Assembly (NCBI GenBank): GCA_015061165.1
Contig: SUXC01000005.1
Span: forward strand, 1-64,000
Length of the DNA: 64,000 bases
Reading direction: 5' to 3'
From: Bacteroidales bacterium
GTDB taxonomy: Bacteria; Bacteroidota; Bacteroidia; Bacteroidales; Paludibacteraceae
Shown here: positions 40,538 through 51,165 of the stretch, one piece after another
Position numbering within the stretch: position 1 is the first letter of the stretch
How the letters are laid out: each line of letters starts with the position of its first letter
Notes under the pieces: generated by a model
The model's database searches: none
What the model was told of the DNA's origin: nothing
What the model saw: only the letters and a program-made list of their open reading frames with translations
Position numbers and translations under genes: made by a program

Positions 40538-41650
40538 ATGAATAATATGAAAACAATATTCAAAACACTGGCACTCGGCTTTCTACTTATGACTGCTGTA
40601 GCATGTGAGAAACATGATCCCTTCGATGAGAATACAATCACAGGAGCAGTGGGTCCAGAAGCTAAATGGGATGTCGCAAGTAGTATGATTAAGGCGGGCG
40701 AAGCTATGGAGTTTACGGGACAGTATTACTCTACTGTAACGGATAACTTTATTGACCACTCGGAGGTATGGTACGAACTATTTGAGAAAGAAGATAAATT
40801 GGTGTCTGCATCGCTTATCAAAGCATTCTCATATAGCTACACCAGTAATACAACTGCGCAAAAGCGTATGTTGCAAACGATTCAATCATATCCTCATTCC
40901 GAAGACCTGTGGAACGATACGCTCCATGCGTATGTACTGCAAGATAAGTTTCCAGTAAGTTATACATTATCTCCAGTCGCTTGGGTACAGCCTAAGGATA
41001 CCAATGGATTTACAAAAAACTTGCATGCTTATTTCGGAGAGAATTTCGCTACTGAGTTCAAGCAAGGTTTGACAGCGAAGATGAACCCTACTGCTGAGGA
41101 GAGACATTATGGTGCTTATATGCAAGTTCTGAACGGATTAGGTCTGTTGAGTGATACTATTGTTACTCCTAATGGCGACCGTATGCCATACGTTCAATGG
41201 ATTTCCGATTCTACTTTCAATGCTAACACCAATGAGTGGAGTCGTTTCTTCAAGCAAACGGATACTATTTGGAGTAAGACAGATTTTGATACGCTTCAAA
41301 CAATTATTAAAGATACTTTCAGTGTGAGTAAACCAGACCGTTTTGGTAAGAGAGATACTACTTATTATACGGATACTACTTATATTACTCATCCTGTTTA
41401 CCTATCTAGTGTTGAGGTCTATCCACAAATCAAACATGCATTGGATAGCGTTTGGGAGAACCATGTGTCTTTCTACGATTTGATTCTTGGTGCTGAGGGA
41501 TACTCTATCGAATACAAACGTGAGTATTACATCAATGCTGAATTACGTATCTATGACAAGAAAGGCTTTGACCCTGCTAAGGATCAAGAGGGTTCCTACA
41601 CAGGCGGTACGTATAGTAAGACAGATGCGAAAGAAATTGCTATTAACTAA
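40538..41650 (+). CDS. Surface lipoprotein, sus-locus accessory
   Basis: MNNMKTIFKTLALGFLLMTAVACEKHDPFDE; between susD and the PKD lipoprotein. Confidence 0.7.
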   Translation: MNNMKTIFKTLALGFLLMTAVACEKHDPFDENTITGAVGPEAKWDVASSMIKAGEAMEFTGQYYSTVTDNFIDHSEVWYELFEKEDKLVSASLIKAFSYSYTSNTTAQKRMLQTIQSYPHSEDLWNDTLHAYVLQDKFPVSYTLSPVAWVQPKDTNGFTKNLHAYFGENFATEFKQGLTAKMNPTAEERHYGAYMQVLNGLGLLSDTIVTPNGDRMPYVQWISDSTFNANTNEWSRFFKQTDTIWSKTDFDTLQTIIKDTFSVSKPDRFGKRDTTYYTDTTYITHPVYLSSVEVYPQIKHALDSVWENHVSFYDLILGAEGYSIEYKREYYINAELRIYDKKGFDPAKDQEGSYTGGTYSKTDAKEIAIN

Positions 41651-41677
41651 TATGAACAAGACAAATATATCAATTGT

Positions 41678-43411
41678 ATGAAAACAAATTTTTTAAAAAC
41701 CTTATTGATTGCACTTTTGCCTATTTGTGCTGTGTCTTGTATTGACAATGTACCAGAGGAGGAAGTGCTCCCAAGAGACGCAGTTTCTTTTGACTATTAT
41801 ATCGATCAGAAGACTGAGCCAAAGTATTATTTGGACTACTATGTAGATTCGTATATTACTTTTGTAAATACATCACCTGAAACGACCAATGGTACACCTC
41901 ATTGGGATTTTGGCGAGAACTCTGTGCTTGTTGATCCTTCTGAGCAAGGACAAGATACCATTCGCTGCTACTACACTAAGGCTGGTACTTACAAGGTAAA
42001 ACTGACTGTTGGTGACTATAGCAAAGAGCAAGTTGTTATGATTGCTCCTATCAAGCCTATCGTAACCATCAAAATCGCAGACCCTGTGTGCGAGGTTCGC
42101 TCTTCGTTGGTTACTTTTGAGGTAGAGTTGCCTAACCCACAAAACAAACCTGCTGTCTTCAATTGGACATTCCCTGCTGATACTAAGAATGTTGATGATG
42201 AGGATTATGCTACTTTCCAGGGTCAAGGTATTGATGACCTACCTGCACCTGTTAAGTTCTCACACGTGGGCTCACAACAAGTGGCGCTCAATGTGGTATT
42301 GGGTGGCGAGGAGTTGGAAACCGCTACTATGAATGTGCAAGTTGGTTACAATGAGGCTGTTCCTACACTCTATTATGCTGTGCAAGGTGGACGTATCATG
42401 GCGCATAAACTCACTGGTGGCAAGCAACCTGCTGATATGAATATTTCTTCCTATGACCTTGGAGTATCTTCTGGTCAGCACCCATTCAATATCTTGTTCA
42501 AAGATTCTTCGCTCTATGTGCTTGACGCGGGTAAACAATTCTACTACGTGAATGACGTGGACGGCGTGTTGGGCGATGGTAAGATTTCTGTGGTATCTAA
42601 AGATGGTAAGAAGGTAGAGACAATGATTTCTAACGCTGGTCAAGCCGCTTTCGATGACCCATTCTATGGCTACATTGATGGCGATTACCTCTACTATGCT
42701 AACCGTAATACTGGTATTATGAAGGTGAAACTCACCGACCGTGACAAGGTGTATAACATCAACGAATATCCTTATTTCGTTCGTCACAACCATCTCCAAT
42801 ACTATGGCAACGGACTCGCATATGGTGCCGTTAGTCGTAACTTCGCGAAGATCAATGGCGTATGGCACTGGTCAACCTGCCACACATCTACCAACACCTT
42901 CTGCTTTATGGATGATGATATCTTGAAAGACCCTGTTACTACTGGTGATAAGACATTACTCCCTGAAGAAGGTATCATTTGTCCTTCTATCAAGGTTGGT
43001 TCTTTCTACTATTCTACCAAGCATGATAAGGTAGTCTTCTGTGCTATGGAGATGACTGCTAATGTGGTGAGTGTATGTACTTATGCAGAATGGAAGGCTA
43101 TGCAATCGGGTGGTGATGTTACGAAGAAGGCTATCAAGTTCGATGGCAAGAATTTCGAAAGCAACCTTGATAACAACCTTCCTGCTGTAGAAGGTACAGG
43201 TGTTGAATCTGTAGGTATTACCCAAATAGCGTATGACGATGTGAACGAATGTGTTTATTTCGCATATCGTAATAATGGTACTTCTACCTCCAGTCGCCCT
43301 GACACGGGTATCTATTGCTACAATCTCAATTCTGGCGAGGTTACTTGCCTTATTAAGGGAGTTAGTGCATACGGTGTGGCAGTCAATAATACACCTTCTA
43401 AATTGTTCTAA
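41678..43411 (+). CDS. PKD-domain surface lipoprotein (candidate glycan-binding protein)
   Basis: Lipobox CAVSC; PKD-like domain ending CYYTKAGTYKVKLTVGD. Confidence 0.75.
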   Translation: MKTNFLKTLLIALLPICAVSCIDNVPEEEVLPRDAVSFDYYIDQKTEPKYYLDYYVDSYITFVNTSPETTNGTPHWDFGENSVLVDPSEQGQDTIRCYYTKAGTYKVKLTVGDYSKEQVVMIAPIKPIVTIKIADPVCEVRSSLVTFEVELPNPQNKPAVFNWTFPADTKNVDDEDYATFQGQGIDDLPAPVKFSHVGSQQVALNVVLGGEELETATMNVQVGYNEAVPTLYYAVQGGRIMAHKLTGGKQPADMNISSYDLGVSSGQHPFNILFKDSSLYVLDAGKQFYYVNDVDGVLGDGKISVVSKDGKKVETMISNAGQAAFDDPFYGYIDGDYLYYANRNTGIMKVKLTDRDKVYNINEYPYFVRHNHLQYYGNGLAYGAVSRNFAKINGVWHWSTCHTSTNTFCFMDDDILKDPVTTGDKTLLPEEGIICPSIKVGSFYYSTKHDKVVFCAMEMTANVVSVCTYAEWKAMQSGGDVTKKAIKFDGKNFESNLDNNLPAVEGTGVESVGITQIAYDDVNECVYFAYRNNGTSTSSRPDTGIYCYNLNSGEVTCLIKGVSAYGVAVNNTPSKLF

Positions 43412-45909
43412 TGAAATTCATTAAACAAATATCGCTACTCGCTCTTGGCTTGTGCTTGGCGCTTGCGCTCCAAGCACAGCCTAAGCGTGAGTTTCGTGCT
43501 TCATGGCTAACGACGGCTTGGGCTATTGACTGGCCTAATCCACATAGCCAACATGATGAAGAGGGGCAACTCAAACAGCAAAACTATTTGATTTCTCTGC
43601 TCAAACTCCATGAGCAAGCAAATCTCAATGCTATTTTCTTTCAGGTACGTAGTTTCTCGGATGCTATGTACAAATCTAAGTACGAGCCATGGAGCCAATA
43701 CTTGACTGGTACACGTGGCGGTGAACCTACCTATGACCCACTTCAACTCCTTATTGATAGCGCGCATGCACGTGGTATAGAGGTACATGCTTGGCTCAAC
43801 CCTTATCGCTATGCCAGTTCAGAAACTACATTTGGCAAAAATCATCCGTTAGATTATTATAATACCCATCCTGAATGGTTGGTGGATTGCGGTGGTATCA
43901 CTATCCTCAATCCTTCATTACCTGAGGTGCGTGAGCAAATCTGCAAGGTGGTAGCCGACATTGTGGAGAACTACGATGTGGATGGAATCATCTTTGACGA
44001 CTACTTCCATCAATCGGGTTACAAAGATTCCTACGACCAAGAGCAATATGCTGCTACGGGCAATGGTATGTCGCGTGCCGATTGGCGTCGTGCGCAGAAC
44101 AACCTGATGGTGCGCATGGTCAATGATACTATCAAGGCTATCAAACCTTGGGTGAAGTTTGGTATTGGTCCTGCGGGTGTAGCGGGTAAGGCAAATACCT
44201 CAGCTCCCGTATATGGCGTAGAACCTTGTCCTACTCCTGCCAGCGATTGGCAGTATAACCAAATTTATGCGGATCCTCTCGCATGGTATAACGAGCATAC
44301 CATTGACTATATGGCACCACAAATCTATTGGACAATTGATTCTTGGTCTAACTACGATGTGATTTGCAAATGGTGGTCAGATATGGCTTGTCATTTCAAT
44401 CGTCATATGTATGTCAGTCATACGCTCCAAAATATGGTATCTGACAATCAGATTACAAGCGGTAAACATGGCAAACAGGAGATAGGAGACCAAATAGCAC
44501 TCAATCGTTTATATGACCGTATGGATGCTCCGGGTAGTTGTTGGTATAGTTTCAGCACGGGTATGAATACCCTAAATTTCTTCAAGTATATTGGTGCAGA
44601 TGTCAATACGCGTCCTGCTGTCGTTCCACAAATGACGTGGATGGCTACCAATGAGTGTGTGTATGTCAGCAATATCCATGTAGAGGGTAATAGACTCGTG
44701 TGGGATGCGCCGCGTGATAATCTTCGCTATGTGGTTTATCAAATTCCTATGGAGGAGCTTGGCTCGCATGGCGCAGTAGGCACCAGCCGCAACCTTTTAG
44801 GTACTACTTATACTACTTCGTTTGAATTGCCAAGCGAAGAACCTGCTATTCCGCTCACTTACGCGGTAGCTGTTCTTGACCGTTTTGGCAACGAGTATCC
44901 TGCGCGTACTATGGATAATACGGATTGGGGCAAGTCGCCTATGGCAGAGGTCGTTTATCCTGCTAATAACGCGAATGCGGTTATACCGTGCAATGTGTAT
45001 TGGAAAACGGTGGAAGGTGCCGACTCCTATTTCTTCCAACTCTCCAAGTCATCGGACTTCTCTACGTTGGATTATGAGTATGAGGTTACGGATACCCTCT
45101 TCTATTTGGGCAAAGTGTATTGGCTCAATCAGGATGGCACCTACTATTGGCGTGTGCGTACACGCAGTATTAATAAGGAAGATTCCTTTACGGATGTACA
45201 TACGTTCAATGGTTCCTATTTCCGTATGCAATCGCCTGCTGAGGGCGACACCTGCGACTTTAAGACTCCTACTTTCATCTGTGACAGTATTTCATATCCT
45301 ACGGTGGAATATACATTTGAAATAGCCTCTAATAATAAGTTCGATGATAATTCTATGGTGCATGTTGCTACTTCTTCTGTTCCTCGTTTCACCTTACCGT
45401 TTGACTTGCTTGCTTCACGCGACTATTTTGTGAGAGTCACTGCTTCGTTTAGCGGTATGGAGGTGATGACTAAGGAAGTTAAGTTCCGTACTATGGCGCA
45501 GTATGTACCTGTACCCGTCATCACATCGCCTGCTGATGGCACACATTTTGCAGGTAACGATGTAACGGTAACATGGCAGGAGCAGGCCTCCTCGGGATTC
45601 CAAGTAGAGTTTAGTCAAAAATCCAATTTCCCTCCTCGTTCCACTACTAAGGTTCGTGTGGATGACCCCACAGTTTTCTCTTGTACGAAAACGGAATTGA
45701 AGACAGGAACTTGGTATATTCGTGTGTTTGCGATAGCAGAAGGTGGATTGACCGACCCTTCGGAGGTAGTCACGATTTATACAGGCAGCACAACTCCTGT
45801 GGATAATATTTCTGTGGAAACTACTCCTATTAAGGTCGTTGAAAACGGACATGTAGTTATTTATCGCAACGGTAAACGCTATAATGTGTTGGGAAATATA
45901 GTAGAATAG
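43411..45909 (+). CDS. GHL10-family (DUF187/YddW-DigH-like) glycosyl hydrolase with fibronectin/Ig-like domains and C-terminal tail
   Basis: REFRASWLTTAWAIDWPNP, ANLNAIFFQVRSFSDAMYKSKYEPWSQYLTGTRG, YDVDGIIFDDYF; tail VVENGHVVIYRNGKRYNVLGNIVE. Confidence 0.9.
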   Translation: MKFIKQISLLALGLCLALALQAQPKREFRASWLTTAWAIDWPNPHSQHDEEGQLKQQNYLISLLKLHEQANLNAIFFQVRSFSDAMYKSKYEPWSQYLTGTRGGEPTYDPLQLLIDSAHARGIEVHAWLNPYRYASSETTFGKNHPLDYYNTHPEWLVDCGGITILNPSLPEVREQICKVVADIVENYDVDGIIFDDYFHQSGYKDSYDQEQYAATGNGMSRADWRRAQNNLMVRMVNDTIKAIKPWVKFGIGPAGVAGKANTSAPVYGVEPCPTPASDWQYNQIYADPLAWYNEHTIDYMAPQIYWTIDSWSNYDVICKWWSDMACHFNRHMYVSHTLQNMVSDNQITSGKHGKQEIGDQIALNRLYDRMDAPGSCWYSFSTGMNTLNFFKYIGADVNTRPAVVPQMTWMATNECVYVSNIHVEGNRLVWDAPRDNLRYVVYQIPMEELGSHGAVGTSRNLLGTTYTTSFELPSEEPAIPLTYAVAVLDRFGNEYPARTMDNTDWGKSPMAEVVYPANNANAVIPCNVYWKTVEGADSYFFQLSKSSDFSTLDYEYEVTDTLFYLGKVYWLNQDGTYYWRVRTRSINKEDSFTDVHTFNGSYFRMQSPAEGDTCDFKTPTFICDSISYPTVEYTFEIASNNKFDDNSMVHVATSSVPRFTLPFDLLASRDYFVRVTASFSGMEVMTKEVKFRTMAQYVPVPVITSPADGTHFAGNDVTVTWQEQASSGFQVEFSQKSNFPPRSTTKVRVDDPTVFSCTKTELKTGTWYIRVFAIAEGGLTDPSEVVTIYTGSTTPVDNISVETTPIKVVENGHVVIYRNGKRYNVLGNIVE

Positions 45910-45918
45910 CTATCTGCA

Positions 45919-45973
45919 CCACACAATAACCACACAATAACCATACAATAACCATACAATAACCACACAATAA
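45919..45973. repeat. 11-nt tandem array, CCAYACAATAA
   Basis: Five consecutive 11-mers: CCACACAATAA x2, CCATACAATAA x2, CCACACAATAA. Confidence 0.92.
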
Positions 45974-46064
45974 ATACAATTTTTACTTAACGCAACCGAG
46001 GTCCACCGTGGACGTGTCCACACGGATGAGGAAGCAATTTATTAACCAAAAAAACAACAAATTT

Positions 46065-48533
46065 ATGAAAAGATTTTCAATCTTTTGCGCAGCTCTTTTT
46101 GCTGCGGTAACTTCTTTTGCTGCCGTTACTTACGAGCTCAACGGTGGTGTGACCAATGATGAAAATTGGTTAGGAAAAGGCGACATGTTTGCTGCCTTCA
46201 TGACAGATGCTGGTGTATCTGGTTTCGAAACGTTGGAGTATTACATGCAACAAGCAGATCCTCTTGGCGCACCAAATATCTGCGCTAAGTTGACAGATGC
46301 TTCTCCTGCTTTACAAATGGAAAAATGGGCTTGGTTGAAAGCCTACATCGAGGCTGCTCACGTAGCACAGGCTGCTGATGGTGCTTCTGCTCTTCCTGCT
46401 GATGGTACTGGCGCAGCATGGCGTTATGCTGTGGGTGCTTTCTTTGTTTCAGGTCAACGTGCAAGTTGGCCTAAATCTGCTGATTTCTCAAGCCTTGGCT
46501 TGCCAGCAGCATTTATTCCATCTTGGCAACATGCTTTTGCTAACCCAACTGAAATTACAGAAGGTGAGTTCGTTTTAAATGAACCTTACAAAGAAGGTTC
46601 TACTTTCGATGGTTGGTATGCTGCTGCTGACTTCTCTGGCGAGAAAGTTACTGTTATCAACGCTGAAACTACTGGTACTCTCTATGCGAAATGGGTAGAG
46701 TATATCCCTACTATCGCTGAGGTAAAAGCGATGGCAGATGACACAGAAACCAAAGTTGCTGGTGTAGTTAACTTCATTTCTGGTAAAAACGTATACATCC
46801 AAGATGCTACTGGTGGTATCCTCGTTTATACCGCTGAGAATCCTACTTTTGCAGTTGGCGAGAAAATTATAGCTAAGGGTGTTAAGGTGATGTACGGTGG
46901 TGCTCCTGAGGTAAAGAGTGCAGTTATTGAGTCTGCTGAGGCTGGCGAATTGGCTGCCCCTGTTGTATTCGAGAACTTGGCTGCTCTCGTGGCTGATACA
47001 GAGTTCAAGTACTTTGCTACTCGCGTAAACGTGCCTGGCTTGAAGATTGTTTCTTACGATAGCTACAACAACCCTACCGTAGCAGATGCGCTTGGCAACC
47101 AAGCTGTTTGCTATAGAATGTCTCTTGATCCTGCTGAGGCTCCAGTAGGTTCTAAAATTACTGTTGATGCTGTGGCTGGTTGGTACAATGGTTTCCAATT
47201 CGTAGGTGATGTAGCTGGTTTGTCTGTAGTTCCAGGTCCAAAGAAAGATAGCTATGCTTATCCTACTCGTCACGAGAAATATACTTTGACCAACAATTGG
47301 ATAGTTTCTAACTTGGAAGACAACTTTGCTGCTAACAAGCCAGGTGGTACTGATTATGTTCGTGGTATGGCTGCTAAAGACGGTATCATGTACTTCATCA
47401 ACCGTGAGATTGAGGCTATTATTCCTGTAGTTGGTGCTACTGGCGAGATGCTTGATCCTATCAAGATTAAGGGCGAACACCTTTTCCAAAAGGTTACTGG
47501 TACTGATTCTATTACAGGCGAGCCTACCTATGGCGCTGGTGCTACTCTTCCATTCAACGATATCAAATTTGACCAAGCTGGCAACTGCTTGATTGGTGCT
47601 TGCGTATCTGCTTCTAGTGCTTGCCAACCATTCTTTATCTATACAGTAGATCTTGCTACTGGTGAGGCTAAAGAACTCATCAATGATGTTCTTTGGGATA
47701 ACCCAGGTTTGGATTCTGTTGTATTCCGTTTCGACGCATTTGGTGTAGCAGGTGATGTTACCAAGAATGGTGTTATTATGGCTGCTGATGCTACCTCTGG
47801 TAACTGGTTGGTTTATCGTTGGTTGATTACCGACGGCGTGGTAGGCGAAGGTGAGCAAATAGCTATCCTTTTGGACCCTGCTGTTGACCAATCATTGTAT
47901 ATCAATGCTGCTGGTTTCGGTACAGCTCCTCAAATCTTCCCACAAGATGAACTCGGTTCTCTCTTCTATGTGGACGGCTTCAATACATTGCCTATGTTGT
48001 TCTACGGAAACCCAGAAGAGGGTGCTACATTGGTAGATGACTTTATCTATGTTCCTACTGGTACAGTTGTAACTAATAACGAGGGTGATGAACTTTCTAT
48101 GAATACTGGTCACAACGGTCTTGTTGAGTTCCAAGTAGGTGAAGAGTACTTCCTCTTGATGACAGCTTCTAACACTGCTGCTTCTGTAACATCTTCTTTT
48201 GCTCTCTACAAGTTTGCGGATGAAGATCGTATGTTTGAGGGTATGGAACCACTTTGGTACTTCCCTGCTAAGGGTATGGGTGCTGCCACCAATGGTTGCC
48301 GTACAGCGGTTCCTTCTGTTGATGTTGTTGATGAGAATACTGCTATTCTTTATCTCTATACCAATAACAACGGTTATGCTGCTTATACCCTCAAGACTGA
48401 CGGTACAGTTCCTTCAGGTCTTGACAACGTAGAGCTTGAGACTATCGGTGCTCGCAAGGTGGTTGAGAACGGTCAAGTTTACATCATCAAGAACGGTGTG
48501 AAATACAACCTTCTCGGTGCAGAGGTAAAATAA
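46065..48533 (+). CDS. Secreted protein with InlB/Listeria-Bacteroides repeat, OB-fold-like region and C-terminal tail
   Basis: Signal MKRFSIFCAALFAAVTSFA; repeat YKEGSTFDGWYAAADFSGEKVTVINAETTGTLYAKW; tail VVENGQVYIIKNGVKYNLLGAEVK. Start trimmed from 46008. Confidence 0.75.
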   Translation: MKRFSIFCAALFAAVTSFAAVTYELNGGVTNDENWLGKGDMFAAFMTDAGVSGFETLEYYMQQADPLGAPNICAKLTDASPALQMEKWAWLKAYIEAAHVAQAADGASALPADGTGAAWRYAVGAFFVSGQRASWPKSADFSSLGLPAAFIPSWQHAFANPTEITEGEFVLNEPYKEGSTFDGWYAAADFSGEKVTVINAETTGTLYAKWVEYIPTIAEVKAMADDTETKVAGVVNFISGKNVYIQDATGGILVYTAENPTFAVGEKIIAKGVKVMYGGAPEVKSAVIESAEAGELAAPVVFENLAALVADTEFKYFATRVNVPGLKIVSYDSYNNPTVADALGNQAVCYRMSLDPAEAPVGSKITVDAVAGWYNGFQFVGDVAGLSVVPGPKKDSYAYPTRHEKYTLTNNWIVSNLEDNFAANKPGGTDYVRGMAAKDGIMYFINREIEAIIPVVGATGEMLDPIKIKGEHLFQKVTGTDSITGEPTYGAGATLPFNDIKFDQAGNCLIGACVSASSACQPFFIYTVDLATGEAKELINDVLWDNPGLDSVVFRFDAFGVAGDVTKNGVIMAADATSGNWLVYRWLITDGVVGEGEQIAILLDPAVDQSLYINAAGFGTAPQIFPQDELGSLFYVDGFNTLPMLFYGNPEEGATLVDDFIYVPTGTVVTNNEGDELSMNTGHNGLVEFQVGEEYFLLMTASNTAASVTSSFALYKFADEDRMFEGMEPLWYFPAKGMGAATNGCRTAVPSVDVVDENTAILYLYTNNNGYAAYTLKTDGTVPSGLDNVELETIGARKVVENGQVYIIKNGVKYNLLGAEVK

Positions 48534-48606
48534 TCTAACTGTCCAGTCTATATAGAATATCTATACCATATAGGACTTCTATACCATATAGACAATCTAT
48601 CTTTTC

Positions 48607-48635
48607 AGAGTGTGTCCTTCGGGGCACACTCTTTA
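48607..48635 (+). terminator. Rho-independent-like terminator with UUCG loop
   Basis: AGAGTGTGTCC-TTCG-GGGCACACTCT followed by TTATTT. Confidence 0.8.
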
Positions 48636-48642
48636 TTTCCAG

Positions 48643-48705
48643 CCTCTCGCCTCTAACCTTTCGCCTCTCGCCTCTAACCTTTCGCCTCTCGCCTTTAACC
48701 TATAA
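48643..48705. repeat. Heptameric degenerate array (CCTYTMR)n
   Basis: CCTCTCG CCTCTAA CCTTTCG CCTCTCG CCTCTAA CCTTTCG CCTCTCG CCTTTAA CCTATAA. Confidence 0.93.
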
Positions 48706-48729
48706 ACTTTACAAAAAAAAACACAAACG

Positions 48730-48761
48730 TTTGCATAATCCAAAAAAAAGTAGTAACTTTG
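48730..48761 (+). promoter_or_regulatory. Bacteroidetes promoter for the phosphodiester glycosidase gene
   Basis: TTTG-N20-TAACTTTGCG. Confidence 0.75.
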
Positions 48762-48787
48762 CGCGAAATTTTAGCTACAATAGTACC

Positions 48788-51088
48788 ATGAAGAAAATTC
48801 TACTCTCTATTTTTGCTTGTTGCATCAGTTTCTCATCTTTTGCAGCTCTTACGTTGAATGGTGTTGCTTACAACATTGACACCCTGTCCATGTACCCTGC
48901 TGGGCCAGGTGCGACTTTTTATGAACTGCGTATGCTTCGTCAGAGCGATGCTAAGGGGCGACTTGATTGCTGGCTTTTGACGGTGGACACACGTAACCCA
49001 TATGTGCATATCGAGGAGGTGCTTGGTAAAGGGCAGATTGTCGGCACTGAACGCCCGTCTGCTATGGCTACTCGTAGCACAACGGACACCAAAATCTTTT
49101 TTGCGGGTACCAATGGCGACTTCTTTGTAACGCAAGGAGATGTGGGTCTGCCTGTCGGTTTGACGGTTGTGAATAGCGAGTTCGCACATACGCCTTCTGC
49201 TGCCACTTCGCGTCGTGCTGGAGGCGTAACTGACGAGGGACTGGGTATCTTAGCTACTAATATCGGCTATTCATTCAGCCTCGTTACTGCGGATGATACC
49301 CTTAAAATCCATCATGTGAATTATAAGCGCAACGAGAACGAGCTTGTTCTCTATAACGCGCACAACGCCGCTACTACTGGCACGAATGCATACGGCACAG
49401 AACTTCAGGCAGAGCTTCTTCCTGGCGAACGTTGGCAAACCTCTGGTACGATGAAGTTGAAAATCACTGACAAACAGCAAAATGTAGGTTCTATGCCGCT
49501 TGCTGCTGGTAAAGTAGTATTGTCGGGTCATGGCACTATGGCTGCGGCACTCGATGCAATCAATGTGGGCGATGAGGTGGCAGTAAATATGTCGCTCCTT
49601 TTTGATGGCAAGGAGGTGGACGTAGCACAATGTATTGGTGGCGACACCTACGCGCTGATTGTTAATAATGGTCAGGTAGAGCAATCCAACTTCTGGAACG
49701 AATTGCACCCACGTACCGCTTTTGGTACTTCTGAAGATGGTCATATCCAATATTTCTTGGTGGTGGATGGACGTAGCAATAAGAGTGCGGGATGTACAAC
49801 CAAAGTGCTTGGTGAAATCATGCAGCACTACGGTGCGCATTATGCGGTGAACTGGGACGGCGGTGGCAGTTCGGGATTGTATATTCGTCCATTTGGACCA
49901 ATGAACAATGGTTCTGATGGAAGCGAACGTGCTTGCGGTAATGGTATGTTTGCTGTTGCTACTGTGCCTGAGGTGGATAATACCATCACGTCTATTGCGC
50001 CTTACCAACCTATCTATTCGTTGCCTCGTTATGGCGTAGCAGCACCAAAATTCTTGGGATACAACCAGTATGGTGTTCTTGTGGATACTAATCTGGTGGA
50101 TGTTAAGCTCTCTTGTGACCCTGCATTGGGCGAGATATTGCCTGATGGTCGCTTGTTGGCATCAGGTACTCAAGGTGGAAAACTCACTGCCACATGGGGA
50201 AATATCACTACCGAATTAGATGTGCGCATTATCTCTTCTGCATCTGTTTCTATTCGTCTTGATACGGTTTTGTGCGATGCGTTGCATCCTTATAAGGTGG
50301 AGGTTACAGGTGCTGTAGGTAACAATAAGATTGAGATTTTGGCTGAAGCACTGGATTGGGTTTCCTTAGATCCTGCGATTGCTACAGTCAATGAGTTGGG
50401 CGAGATTACTGGTCAGTCGAATGGTCAAACTATGGTTGTTGGTACATTGGGCGACTTCGCAGATACACTTGTGGTGAATGTGGAGGTGGCTGAAGCCAAC
50501 AAGATGGTCTGGGATGACTTCCGTGCCACCGATACATGGAAGGTTACTGGCTCTCCTTCTTCTTTCAAACCTGTTTTGTCTGTACCTCAAGACGACAATG
50601 CACCTGCTCTTCTCACTTTTACGTATGGGTCGGGTCGTAACAAGTTTGTGCAACTGGCCAAGGATTCACTCCTTTACTCATTGCCAGAGAAAATTCAAGT
50701 TCCTTTCACCAGTGATGCGGTTTATGATAAGGTCATCGTTATGATACGTGCCAATAATACGAATACTACCAATCAGATTACTTTTTTGAATCCGTTAGTG
50801 GGCGAAGAGAATGTGCTTGAAATTGATGTCAAAGAGGTTTTTGGTAGCGATGTGGCTATTTATCCATTGCTCTTCAAGGCACTGAAGTTCGTGCCTACAA
50901 CGGGAACCGAAAATGGCGAACGATATATCACATTACCTGGTATCATAGAGGTGTTTGGCGACGAGCATACGAACACGGGTCTGGAAAATACAATTGCTCC
51001 TTCCGAATATACCAAGTTCCTCGAGAACGGTCAGCTATTCATCCGCCACAACGGACAAATCTACACCATCTTCGGTACAAAACGCTAA
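48788..51088 (+). CDS. Phosphodiester glycosidase family (NAGPA/DUF2233) protein with C-terminal tail
   Basis: FAGTNGDFFVTQGDVGLPVG, YFLVVDGRSNKSAGCT, VNWDGGGSSGLYI; Big2-like region; tail FLENGQLFIRHNGQIYTIFGTKR. Start trimmed from 48731. Confidence 0.87.
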   Translation: MKKILLSIFACCISFSSFAALTLNGVAYNIDTLSMYPAGPGATFYELRMLRQSDAKGRLDCWLLTVDTRNPYVHIEEVLGKGQIVGTERPSAMATRSTTDTKIFFAGTNGDFFVTQGDVGLPVGLTVVNSEFAHTPSAATSRRAGGVTDEGLGILATNIGYSFSLVTADDTLKIHHVNYKRNENELVLYNAHNAATTGTNAYGTELQAELLPGERWQTSGTMKLKITDKQQNVGSMPLAAGKVVLSGHGTMAAALDAINVGDEVAVNMSLLFDGKEVDVAQCIGGDTYALIVNNGQVEQSNFWNELHPRTAFGTSEDGHIQYFLVVDGRSNKSAGCTTKVLGEIMQHYGAHYAVNWDGGGSSGLYIRPFGPMNNGSDGSERACGNGMFAVATVPEVDNTITSIAPYQPIYSLPRYGVAAPKFLGYNQYGVLVDTNLVDVKLSCDPALGEILPDGRLLASGTQGGKLTATWGNITTELDVRIISSASVSIRLDTVLCDALHPYKVEVTGAVGNNKIEILAEALDWVSLDPAIATVNELGEITGQSNGQTMVVGTLGDFADTLVVNVEVAEANKMVWDDFRATDTWKVTGSPSSFKPVLSVPQDDNAPALLTFTYGSGRNKFVQLAKDSLLYSLPEKIQVPFTSDAVYDKVIVMIRANNTNTTNQITFLNPLVGEENVLEIDVKEVFGSDVAIYPLLFKALKFVPTTGTENGERYITLPGIIEVFGDEHTNTGLENTIAPSEYTKFLENGQLFIRHNGQIYTIFGTKR

Positions 51089-51165
51089 CTTTCTCCGAAC
51101 TCTCCGAGAATTTCTGATTCCTTCCGAGTTCTTCTGAAAATAAAATAACTAAAAACAATACTTTT

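Noticed and set aside
46575-47891. 438-aa minus-strand ORF inside the 46065 CDS
   Set aside because: Mirror-frame ORF opposite a gene with signal peptide, InlB repeat and conserved tail; no motif of its own.
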